This document shows, piece by piece, positions 16,164-23,356 of a stretch of DNA of 23,914 nt. Positions within the stretch are counted from its first letter, which is position 1. Each line of letters opens with the position of its first letter. The notes beneath the pieces were generated by a model. The model ran no database searches. It saw only the letters and a list, made by a program, of their open reading frames with translations, and was not told the DNA's origin. This DNA is from Verrucomicrobiota bacterium. Its GTDB lineage: Bacteria > Verrucomicrobiota > Verrucomicrobiia > Limisphaerales > UBA1100. Made by a program: the position numbers and the translations under genes. The stretch spans positions 1-23,914 of the forward strand of contig JAPKDK010000014.1 of NCBI GenBank assembly GCA_028872645.1, read 5' to 3'.

Positions 16164-16192
16164 CACACAACCAAGGGGGAACTTTTAAACCG

Positions 16193-19100
16193 ATGAATAC
16201 TCGGAACCTAAAAACTATTGCCTTCGCCGCTGGCCTCGTTGCCGCCGGCGCGGGATTCGCCGCGGACAAAGTCACGTACGAGGACAACATCCTGCCCATC
16301 TTCCGCAACAACTGCCTCAAGTGCCACAACCCGGACAAGATGAAGGCCGACCTCAATTTGGCCAGTTACGACGCGCTGATGACCGGCGAAGTCGTCGCCG
16401 GCGGCGACTTGGATAACAGTCTTCTTTATCAGCTCGTCACTCACGCCGAGGAGCCCAATATGCCGCCCAAGAGCAAACTCACCGATCCGGAGATTGCCAC
16501 CATCAAGGCGTGGATCGTCGGCGGCTTGCTCAAGGACAACGGCTCCAAAGCCGTGATGGCCACCAAACCCAAGGTCGATCTTGCGCTTAATCCCGATTCA
16601 CTCGGCAAACGCCCCGAAGGTCCCGCGCCGATGCCTGTTGAGGTGCTCGGGCTCGACCCCTATCAGCGCACCGAACGCACCAGCATTTCCACTGCCATCG
16701 CCGTCAGCCCGTGGGCCCCGCTCGTCGCCATCGGCAGCCAGCGCCAAGTGCTCCTTTATAATACCGACACTTTCAAAATCGCCGGCATCATTCCCTATCC
16801 CAAAGGCTACCCGCACAGCGTCAACTTCAGCGCCAACGGTAAACTTCTCATCATCGGCGGCGGACGCGGCGCAAATCTTGGCTTCTCAACCGTGTGGGAC
16901 ATCACAAAGGGCGAACAAATTTTGACTGTCGGCGACGACCTCGACTCCGTGCTTGCTTCTGACATCTCGGCCGACCAGCGCTACATCGCCCACGGTGGCC
17001 CCGATCGGTTCGTGCGTATTTTCTCAACCGACACCGGCGAGTTGCTCCATAAAATTAAAAAACACACCGATTGGATCACCGCAATGCGCTTCGGCCCCAA
17101 AGGCAAATACGTCGCCTCTGGCGACCGTGCCGGCGGCATTCACGTGTGGGAAGCTGAACCGGGCGGCCGCGCCGCAAGTTTGATGGGCCATCGCGCTCGC
17201 ATCACCGGCCTCGAATGGGCCAGTACCAACATCGTCATCAGCTCCAGTGAAGATGGCACCGCCAAAATGTGGAACATCGACGAAGTCCGTCAGCTCAAAA
17301 GCTGGACCGCCCACAGCGGTGGCGCGCTCAGCCTGCGCCGCGCCCAAAACGGCGACCTTGTCACCGTCGGCCGCAATCGCCGCGCCACATTGTGGAACGC
17401 CAGCGGCAGCGCCAAGCGCTCTTTTACTTTCCCTGCTGACATCCCCTCCACCGGCGTTCCCAGCCACGATGGCAAACTCGTCATCGCCACTGACTGGAAC
17501 GGTGAAGTTTACGTATGGAACGCCGCCGACGGCAAAGAAATCACGCGACTCGCACTGAACCCCGCCCCGATGGCCGATCAATTTACCGCCGCGCAAAAAG
17601 TGGTGGACGCCAAAGCTGCGGCCGCCAAAGCCGCCACCGCCGCGCATCAATCCGTGCTCGGTCGCATCGCCAAAACCAAGGCGCAAATGACCGCCTTGGA
17701 TACCACCGTGACCATGCGCCAAAAAGCGGTCACCGATTCCAAAGCCACCCTCACCAAACTCATTGCCGAAAAGCAAAAGCCCGCCCAAACCAAAGCTGCC
17801 ACTGCCACCGGCAGTGTGAAGATCGCCACCACCGCCAAAGCCGCCGCCGACAAAACGCTCACCGCCGCCGCCGAAGCCGGCAAACTCGCCGCCCAAGCCA
17901 AAGTCACCACCGCTGCCAAGACACTTACCGATGCCACCGCAGCCAAGGCCATCGCCGATAAGGCACTCGCCGCTATCAACGCGCAAGTTACCCAATCCAC
18001 CACCGTGAACGCCGCCGCCGCCAAGTCGCTCACGGAGGCGCAGAACGCCGCCAAGACCGGCAAGGTTGCGCTCACCAAATTGCTGGGCGTTCTCGCCACC
18101 GCCGCCAACACCGAACAAGGCAAAGTCACCGCCGCCGGTGCCGCGCTCACCGCCGCGCAAAAAGACGCCGACCTGTTGCGACTCAACAAAACGTACAGCG
18201 AATATTACACCGCCCGCAACCAACTCGCCGCGCAGCAAGCCAAGCTCTCCGAATTGCAGGCCACTGCCAAAGCCGCTCAAGCTGCGCTCGCCGGCACCCA
18301 AACCGCGCTGGACGCCGCCCGCAAGACCGACCTCGCGAAGCTGAAAGCCGATAAGCTCGGCGTCTTCATCCAAGCCAAAGCCGCCAAAGCCAAGGCCGAC
18401 CAAGCCCTCACCACCGCCCAAGCCGAAGTCGCCAAGGCGGGCGAAACCGTCACCGCCGCCACGAAAGCCATCGCCGCCACTGAAGCCGGAATGAAAACCG
18501 CCGGCACAAACCTGGCCAACGCTAAGACCGCCCAAGCTCAAGCCGCCGCCGCCGCCAAAGCTGCGCGCGCCAAAGCTAACGCCGCCAAGACCGCGTACGA
18601 CCAACTTGCCGCCGCCAAGCAAGCGCCCGTGGAACTCATCAACGTCACTCTCATCAAAGCTATCACCCAAGCCAACACGGCCAAAGCGAATACTGCCAAA
18701 GTGCTCGTGGCGATCAACACCGAGGTCAACGCTGCGACCGCCGCCTTCACCGGTGCGGACAACATCGCCAAGGCGTCCGAAAAAATCGCTGCCACCACGA
18801 AGGCTGTGATGGACAAACTCGCCGCTGATTTGGCGAAACAAAAATCCGATTTATCCACGAAACAAAAAACGCAAGCCACCACCAAGGCCGCTCTCGATCA
18901 ATTGATCGCGCAAAAACAAAAACCCGCCGAAGCCAAAGTCGCCGCCGCCGCCGCCGTGCTCAAGCAAGCGCCCGTCACCAAAGCTACCGCCGACAAAGCG
19001 CAAGCTGCCGCCAACGCCGCCGTAAAAGCCGCGCTCAACAAATACATCGCCGCCGAAATGGCCGCGCAAACCGCCGAAGCCAGTGCGGGCAATGACGCCG

Positions 19101-20038
19101 TCAAGCAAGCCGCTGCGGCTGCCAAGCGCAATGCCGCTGCTGCTGACAAGCTCGCGCTCGATCAACTCATCGCCGGCCAACAAAAAGTCGTGCTTGCGCA
19201 AGTCGCCAAAGCCAACGCCGCGATGAAAGCCGCGCCCGTCGCCAAGGCCGTCTCCGATAAAGAACTCGCCGCCGCAAAAGCCGAGGTCGCCAAGGTCACC
19301 ACGGCAGCCAACGCCGCAACCCAAGCCGCTACAGCCGCGCAAAAAATTGTGACCACCACCACCGCCAATCTCGCCAAGGCCAAGGTGGATTACGCCGCCA
19401 AACAAACCGATGCGACCGCCAAGCGCAAAGTGGCCAACACCGCCAAAGCCAAACGCGATGGTCTCGTGGCGGCTAAACAAGTGCCCGCGCAAAACGCGGT
19501 GACTGCCACGGGCGCGACGGCTGCCGAGTTGGCCACTGCCAAAGTTGCTGCCGTTGCAATTCTCACTCGCGTGAACGCAGAAATGGTCGTGGCCGCCAAG
19601 TCGGTCCAAGCATTGGATGCCGCCGCGAAAACAGTGGAGGCCAACGGGAAGCCCGCCGAAGCCGTTGTGGCCAAGATGACCGCCGCGATGGATGTTGCCG
19701 GCAAGTTAGTTGCCCAACGCAAAACCGAAGCGACCAACGCCAAAGCCGCGATGGACAAAATGGCAGCTGAAAAAATCAAGCCGAAGGAGGCGCAAGTGAC
19801 CGTCACCGCCACCGCGATGACCAGTGCCCAAGCCGCCCACGCCAATGCTGGGATAATTCACCATGACCGTGTAGCCGCACTGACCAAGACGGCGACCACC
19901 CAGTCTACCGCCGCCAAGACGTCAACCGCCGAAGCCGGTAAACTAGCCGTCACCGTTTCGGCTGAACAAAAGCGGGTGGAAGCGCTCAAGGCCGAGTACG
20001 AAAAACTCAAAGGCCCCACCAAGACGGCGGCGAAATAA
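16193..20038 (+). CDS. Exported PSCyt1-WD40 protein with giant Ala/Lys-rich helical tail
   Basis: A 1281-residue protein. Residues 1-24 are a signal peptide ending AGAGFAA. Residues 30-110 are a planctomycete cytochrome C (PSCyt1) domain: CLKCH at 41-45, KADLNLASYDALMTGE, GGDLDNSLLY and NMPP with the likely distal ligand M90. Residues about 160-450 form a WD40 propeller; seven blade ends can be picked out (VLLYNTD, TVWDIT, VRIFSTD, IHVWEAE, AKMWNID, ATLWNAS, VYVWNAAD), so it looks complete. After W442 no Trp or Cys is seen. The last 820 or so residues are Ala/Lys/Thr-rich and almost free of Gly and Pro, predicted to be long helix or coiled coil, with a recurring module (listed separately). 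It is the last gene of the unit and ends 1 base from the convergent lysA stop. Haem binding and surface location are inference. Confidence 0.93.
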   Translation: MNTRNLKTIAFAAGLVAAGAGFAADKVTYEDNILPIFRNNCLKCHNPDKMKADLNLASYDALMTGEVVAGGDLDNSLLYQLVTHAEEPNMPPKSKLTDPEIATIKAWIVGGLLKDNGSKAVMATKPKVDLALNPDSLGKRPEGPAPMPVEVLGLDPYQRTERTSISTAIAVSPWAPLVAIGSQRQVLLYNTDTFKIAGIIPYPKGYPHSVNFSANGKLLIIGGGRGANLGFSTVWDITKGEQILTVGDDLDSVLASDISADQRYIAHGGPDRFVRIFSTDTGELLHKIKKHTDWITAMRFGPKGKYVASGDRAGGIHVWEAEPGGRAASLMGHRARITGLEWASTNIVISSSEDGTAKMWNIDEVRQLKSWTAHSGGALSLRRAQNGDLVTVGRNRRATLWNASGSAKRSFTFPADIPSTGVPSHDGKLVIATDWNGEVYVWNAADGKEITRLALNPAPMADQFTAAQKVVDAKAAAAKAATAAHQSVLGRIAKTKAQMTALDTTVTMRQKAVTDSKATLTKLIAEKQKPAQTKAATATGSVKIATTAKAAADKTLTAAAEAGKLAAQAKVTTAAKTLTDATAAKAIADKALAAINAQVTQSTTVNAAAAKSLTEAQNAAKTGKVALTKLLGVLATAANTEQGKVTAAGAALTAAQKDADLLRLNKTYSEYYTARNQLAAQQAKLSELQATAKAAQAALAGTQTALDAARKTDLAKLKADKLGVFIQAKAAKAKADQALTTAQAEVAKAGETVTAATKAIAATEAGMKTAGTNLANAKTAQAQAAAAAKAARAKANAAKTAYDQLAAAKQAPVELINVTLIKAITQANTAKANTAKVLVAINTEVNAATAAFTGADNIAKASEKIAATTKAVMDKLAADLAKQKSDLSTKQKTQATTKAALDQLIAQKQKPAEAKVAAAAAVLKQAPVTKATADKAQAAANAAVKAALNKYIAAEMAAQTAEASAGNDAVKQAAAAAKRNAAAADKLALDQLIAGQQKVVLAQVAKANAAMKAAPVAKAVSDKELAAAKAEVAKVTTAANAATQAATAAQKIVTTTTANLAKAKVDYAAKQTDATAKRKVANTAKAKRDGLVAAKQVPAQNAVTATGATAAELATAKVAAVAILTRVNAEMVVAAKSVQALDAAAKTVEANGKPAEAVVAKMTAAMDVAGKLVAQRKTEATNAKAAMDKMAAEKIKPKEAQVTVTATAMTSAQAAHANAGIIHHDRVAALTKTATTQSTAAKTSTAEAGKLAVTVSAEQKRVEALKAEYEKLKGPTKTAAK
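17570..20035 (+). repeat. Protein-level helical repeat region with 88/99-residue modules
   Basis: This encodes residues 460-1281 of the PSCyt1-WD40 protein. A signature like LDQLIAxKQKPA recurs at residues 520, 802, 901, 989, 1088 and 1187, with a weaker copy at 714. From 714 onward the spacings are 88, 99, 88, 99 and 99, all multiples of 11 (264 or 297 bases). A second landmark of the DKxL kind follows 33 residues after the signature at 520, 901 and 989 (and diverged at 802, 1088 and 1187), and 22 after it at 714. A half-module copy occurs at 567-592 (compare 531-556). In residues 901-988 a hand count gives 37 Ala of 88. The DNA copies have diverged, so it is an old duplication, not a recent tandem array. 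Confidence 0.8.
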
Positions 20039-20039
20039 T

Positions 20040-21338
20040 TTACTTCTGCCACGGGGCGGTGGCTTCTTCCTCCCAGATTTTTTTTATCTTTTGACGCTTC
20101 CGAACAAGGGCGGATTCTTTGCCTTTCACCAAAACTTCAGCAGGCAGTGGACGCGTGTTGTAAGTGCTGGCCATCACAAAACCGTAAGCACCGGCGCTGA
20201 GGATGGCCACGAGATCGCCTTCGGCCACGCGTGGGATGGGGCGGTTTTTGCAGAAGGTATCGCCGGTTTCGCAGATGCCACCAACCACATCGGTGTTCAC
20301 GGGGCGCGCCTTGGATTGTTTCACGGGGACAATCTCGTGGTAGCTTTCGTAAAACGCGGGCCGCAGCAAATCGTTCATCGCGGCGTCCACGATGGCGAAA
20401 TATTTTTTGCCGGTGCGCTTCACGTATTCCACGTTGGTGACGAGAATGCCGGCGTTGCCGGAAATGAATCGGCCCGGTTCAAGTAGTACTTTGAGCCCGA
20501 GCGGTTGCAACAGCGGCACGAGGGTAGCGGCGTATTTTTCCGGCGTGAGAATGTTCTTCGCCTCCTTGCTGTTCCACCATTCCGCTTTGCCACTGACGAG
20601 CGCGTCCTCGTACATAATCCCGAGCCCGCCGCCGATGCTGATGAATTCGATGCCGTGTTTGGCTTTTAACTTTACCGCGAGCGGGGCGATTTTGCGTACG
20701 GCATCAGCGAAGGGTTTTATTTGGGTGAGTTGGGAGCCAATGTGCATTTGCAGCCCGCGCAGGCGGATGTGCTTGAGTTTCGCGGCGCGAGCGTAGAGCG
20801 CGGGGATTTTTTCGATGGCGATGCCGAATTTGTTTTCGTAGGTGCCGGTGGTGATTTTCTTGTGGGTCTTTGCGTCCACATTGGGGTTCACGCGGATGGC
20901 GATGGGCGCGATTTTCTTGAGCTTGCCGGCGATGCGATTGATGCGTTCGAGTTCGGCTTCGCTTTCCACATTGAAACAATAAATGCCTTTGCGCAGGGCG
21001 AAAGCGATTTCCTCGGCGGTTTTGCCCACGCCGGCGAACACGCATTTTTTGGGATTCCCGCCCGCGGCAATGGCGCGCTGGATTTCGCCGCCGCTGACGG
21101 TGTCAAACCCGCTTTCCAAATCGGCGAGCGTGCGCAGGACGCCGAGGTTGGAATTGGATTTCATCGCAAAACAAATCAAATGGTCGAGCGGCGCGAGCGC
21201 GTTACTGAGTTTGGTGAAGTGGTCGGCGAGCGTTTTGGAAGAGTAAACGTAGAGCGGCGTGCCGTGTTGCTTGGCGAGCGAGGCAATGGAAACGCCCTCG
21301 CAATGGAGTCGTCCGTTGACGTAACGAAAATCGTGCAT
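20040..21338 (-). CDS. lysA: Diaminopimelate decarboxylase LysA
   Basis: A 432-residue cytoplasmic PLP enzyme of fold-type III that converts meso-diaminopimelate to lysine and CO2, the last step of lysine synthesis. Landmarks: CFAMKSNSN with the PLP-binding lysine K60, VSGGEIQRA (81-89), HIGSQ (199-203), the GGGLG phosphate-binding loop (236-240), EPGR (287-290), and GGICETGD (353-360) with the cysteine that lines the active site. Y385 lies in SAGAYGFVMAS, which contacts PLP. The length is normal and the ATG at 21338 sits before the conserved N-terminal strand. The gene ends 1 base from the stop of the convergent giant PSCyt1-WD40 gene. It is 36 bp downstream of an exported protein of unknown function, in a unit headed by argH as far as seen. 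Confidence 0.97.
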   Translation of the reverse strand: MHDFRYVNGRLHCEGVSIASLAKQHGTPLYVYSSKTLADHFTKLSNALAPLDHLICFAMKSNSNLGVLRTLADLESGFDTVSGGEIQRAIAAGGNPKKCVFAGVGKTAEEIAFALRKGIYCFNVESEAELERINRIAGKLKKIAPIAIRVNPNVDAKTHKKITTGTYENKFGIAIEKIPALYARAAKLKHIRLRGLQMHIGSQLTQIKPFADAVRKIAPLAVKLKAKHGIEFISIGGGLGIMYEDALVSGKAEWWNSKEAKNILTPEKYAATLVPLLQPLGLKVLLEPGRFISGNAGILVTNVEYVKRTGKKYFAIVDAAMNDLLRPAFYESYHEIVPVKQSKARPVNTDVVGGICETGDTFCKNRPIPRVAEGDLVAILSAGAYGFVMASTYNTRPLPAEVLVKGKESALVRKRQKIKKIWEEEATAPWQK

Positions 21339-21374
21339 GCGCGATTATGGCAAACCGGTGGGGAAAGGTGAAGG

Positions 21375-22289
21375 CTACTTACGACCGCCTGCTTTGAGGA
21401 GCTGTTCGCGCTGTTCGTAGTAGGTTTGTGCGTTAATCTTCCCAGCCACGTATTGGTCGAGCAGTGCGCTGAGTTTGTTTTCCATCTCGCGGTGGGAAAT
21501 TTTCTGCTGTTTTAACTCCTTCGATTGCCGCGCCTGCATGACACTTTCCAATGCCAGTTGTTTTTTAAAATCTCGCAGAGCATTCGATTGCGCTTGTTCC
21601 TTGGGCGTACCCGCGGGCTCGGGGGCGCGCTTGGCGATTATGTTGGGGCCGCCTTCGGGGTAATTCATCGCGGTGGCGTTGGGCAATACGGGGAGGCCTT
21701 CCAGGGCATTAACGCGCGTGCCGCCTTGTTGTTGGGCCTCAGTCATGGCATTGCGGAGGGCGTCCTCATCGTAATTGGGATTGGCCGAGCGCATCGTGGC
21801 CACGGCTTCGATAAGGGCGAGTTGCTCGGCGGCTTGTCGATCGCGCAGGACGGCGAGCATTGTCTTCACCTCGGCCAAGGCACGGGCTTTGGCCTGCACA
21901 ATTAACGTGCGGCGGTAACCACCATCGGAGATCACTTTGGCTAGCGCGGTTTTTTTGGCGTCGTAAATTTCCTGAATTTGCGCGTACGTGATGTTGGGAG
22001 TCCAGCGCGAGCGTTTCACATGCGTGATGGCGTTGGCGCGTTGCCGGGCGGTTTGCCGTCGGTGTTCGGCCCACTCAATGGCCGTGCGTTCGTGTCGGCG
22101 CGGTAAAGTTTTGGGAAGGTGGGTGGACTGCTTCGGCGCGGTGGTGGAGCCCATTGCGGGAACCAGATCGAGACGCGGTGTTGGCGGGGTCAGCCCCAGT
22201 TTAGGGTCGCATTCACCTGCGCCGATACGCAGGGGAAAGATTGCCATCCAGCCACACAGAAATAGTGCTATAATTTGTCGCGAATGCAT
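21375..22289 (-). CDS. Exported protein of unknown function with SHOCT-like C-terminus
   Basis: I do not recognise this 304-residue protein. It starts MHSRQIIALFLCGWMAIFPL, a signal peptide, probably cut near GAG-E at 23-26, and continues with a Pro-rich linker (LTPPTPRLDLVP). The centre is charged and helical (IYDAKKTALAKVISDGGYRRTL). The last 34 residues (LSALLDQYVAGKINAQTYYEQ) resemble the SHOCT short C-terminal domain, in which a Gly-turn separates two helices. The ATG at 22289 is preferred over a GTG at 22295 because AGGAGG (22300-22295) lies 5 bases upstream, one of the few strong Shine-Dalgarno sequences in the window. It lies between squalene/phytoene synthase (58 bp) and lysA (36 bp) on the same strand. 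Confidence 0.75.
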   Translation of the reverse strand: MHSRQIIALFLCGWMAIFPLRIGAGECDPKLGLTPPTPRLDLVPAMGSTTAPKQSTHLPKTLPRRHERTAIEWAEHRRQTARQRANAITHVKRSRWTPNITYAQIQEIYDAKKTALAKVISDGGYRRTLIVQAKARALAEVKTMLAVLRDRQAAEQLALIEAVATMRSANPNYDEDALRNAMTEAQQQGGTRVNALEGLPVLPNATAMNYPEGGPNIIAKRAPEPAGTPKEQAQSNALRDFKKQLALESVMQARQSKELKQQKISHREMENKLSALLDQYVAGKINAQTYYEQREQLLKAGGRK

Positions 22290-22294
22290 CCTCA

Positions 22295-22300
22295 CCTCCT
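22295..22300 (-). promoter_or_regulatory. Shine-Dalgarno AGGAGG deciding the start at 22289
   Basis: On the minus strand AGGAGG is followed by a 5-base spacer and ATG. The alternative GTG at 22295 would overlap this element, so the ATG is favoured. Confidence 0.8.
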
Positions 22301-22347
22301 CAACAATTTTGTATGGAAAACTGAGCTTGGAAGCAAGCTGAAATTAT

Positions 22348-23349
22348 TCAGACAGTGAACAGCCGATTCCACGGGCCGCAGAAGGGCACGCGCCACAGAG
22401 TGCGACAGACGATGCCGCGCACAGTGCTACGGGAAATTTTGAGGCGCGGCTCGGGTTGCAGCGGGTTGGCGGCGCGCACGCAGTTGAGCGTGGCTGTGCC
22501 CATGAGGATGGGCCACGCGCAGGCGAGACGGTGGCGATAGTGCGCGTGCGGGATGGCGAGCGTGTAGCGCCCGCCGGCGGTGAGATGGCCTCTTGCCTTG
22601 GCGAGCCACGGCTCGAAGACGGGTTTCAGCTTGGGCCAGTTGGCGGCGTCACGCAAATCTTCGGGCTGCAAGCCGGCCATTGCGAGATCCATGGCGGGCA
22701 AATAGCAGCGGCCATTGGCGAGATCGCGTGGGAGATCGCGCAGGATGTTGACGAGTTGGAGGCCTTTGCCAAAACGAATGGCGTTGGCCACGAAAACGGT
22801 GTCGTCGAGTTGGGCGTTTGGGAAACATTGGGAGCGCGTGAGGCGTGCCCAAAATTCGCCCACGCAACCGGCCACACGATAGGTGTAGTCATCGAGGTCA
22901 TCGGCGGTTTGCAGGGCGATGAGCGTGCTGCCATCGCCGAAGCGTTCGAGATCCATTTCCTGTCCGCGCGTGATAGTTTCGAGCACGAGCTGCACTTGAC
23001 CGCGGTCGGCGGGGGTAAGTTGGTCGAGCATGTCCAGAGCATCGGCACTGCGTAGGAGCAGCGTGCGTTCGGCGGGGTTTTTCTGTTCGTTAGCGAGGCT
23101 GGAAAAATCCACGGGCGGCGCCGCATCATTGCGAATGCGCGCGCGGAATTGACGCAGTGTTTGCAGGCGCTGCTCGGCGGGCACGAGGTCGGTGTCGGCG
23201 ATTGTATCGGTGGTGCGGGCGAGCAAATAGGCGAGGCCAATTTGCGGACGCACAGCGGCGGGCAGCACGCGGAGGGTCAGATAAAACGCGCGCGACACAT
23301 CGCGCAGGATGGGCCCAAGCAATTCTTCGGCTTCGTCGGTAGCCGCCAT
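22348..23349 (-). CDS. Squalene/phytoene synthase family protein
   Basis: A 333-residue all-helical trans-isoprenyl synthase that joins two prenyl diphosphates head to head (farnesyl diphosphate to squalene, or geranylgeranyl diphosphate to phytoene). The N-terminal SRAFYLTLRVLP (19-30) and the first Asp-rich motif DTIAD (48-52) are present. The second Asp-rich motif is in LVNILRDLPRDL (N201, R204, D205, D209). The sequence YRVAGCVGEFWARL (157-170) is the conserved helix between them. The YLTLRVLP-type start favours a bacterial squalene (farnesyl-diphosphate farnesyltransferase) role over phytoene, but sequence alone does not settle it. No C-terminal membrane anchor is clear. It begins 7 bases after the argH stop codon, without a Shine-Dalgarno, so the two genes are likely cotranscribed and translationally linked. 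Confidence 0.92.
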   Translation of the reverse strand: MAATDEAEELLGPILRDVSRAFYLTLRVLPAAVRPQIGLAYLLARTTDTIADTDLVPAEQRLQTLRQFRARIRNDAAPPVDFSSLANEQKNPAERTLLLRSADALDMLDQLTPADRGQVQLVLETITRGQEMDLERFGDGSTLIALQTADDLDDYTYRVAGCVGEFWARLTRSQCFPNAQLDDTVFVANAIRFGKGLQLVNILRDLPRDLANGRCYLPAMDLAMAGLQPEDLRDAANWPKLKPVFEPWLAKARGHLTAGGRYTLAIPHAHYRHRLACAWPILMGTATLNCVRAANPLQPEPRLKISRSTVRGIVCRTLWRVPFCGPWNRLFTV

Positions 23350-23356
23350 ATCACAA

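Noticed and set aside
17024..18841. Minus-strand open frame of 605 codons rich in Gly, with several other long minus frames across 17647-19845
   Set aside because: It mirrors the GCC/AAA/ACC-rich helical repeat on the plus strand; GC-rich Ala codons give Gly and Ala codons in antisense frames and few stop codons. It has no start context or recognisable domain.
17750..19852. Recent tandem DNA repeat or CRISPR-like array in the Ala/Lys-rich region
   Set aside because: The periodicity is at the protein level; the DNA copies have diverged and there are no identical repeats or unique spacers.
17570..20035. Assignment of the tail as a LEA group 3 desiccation protein
   Set aside because: The 11-residue step and Ala/Lys/Thr content are similar, but the tail is fused to an exported haem-propeller head and the LEA consensus is not clearly met. 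It is kept only as a structural analogy.
20048..20085. Possible terminator for the large plus-strand unit within the end of lysA
   Set aside because: There is only a 5-bp stem (GCCAC/GTGGC), and the T-run starts 14 bases after it, too far for a standard intrinsic terminator.
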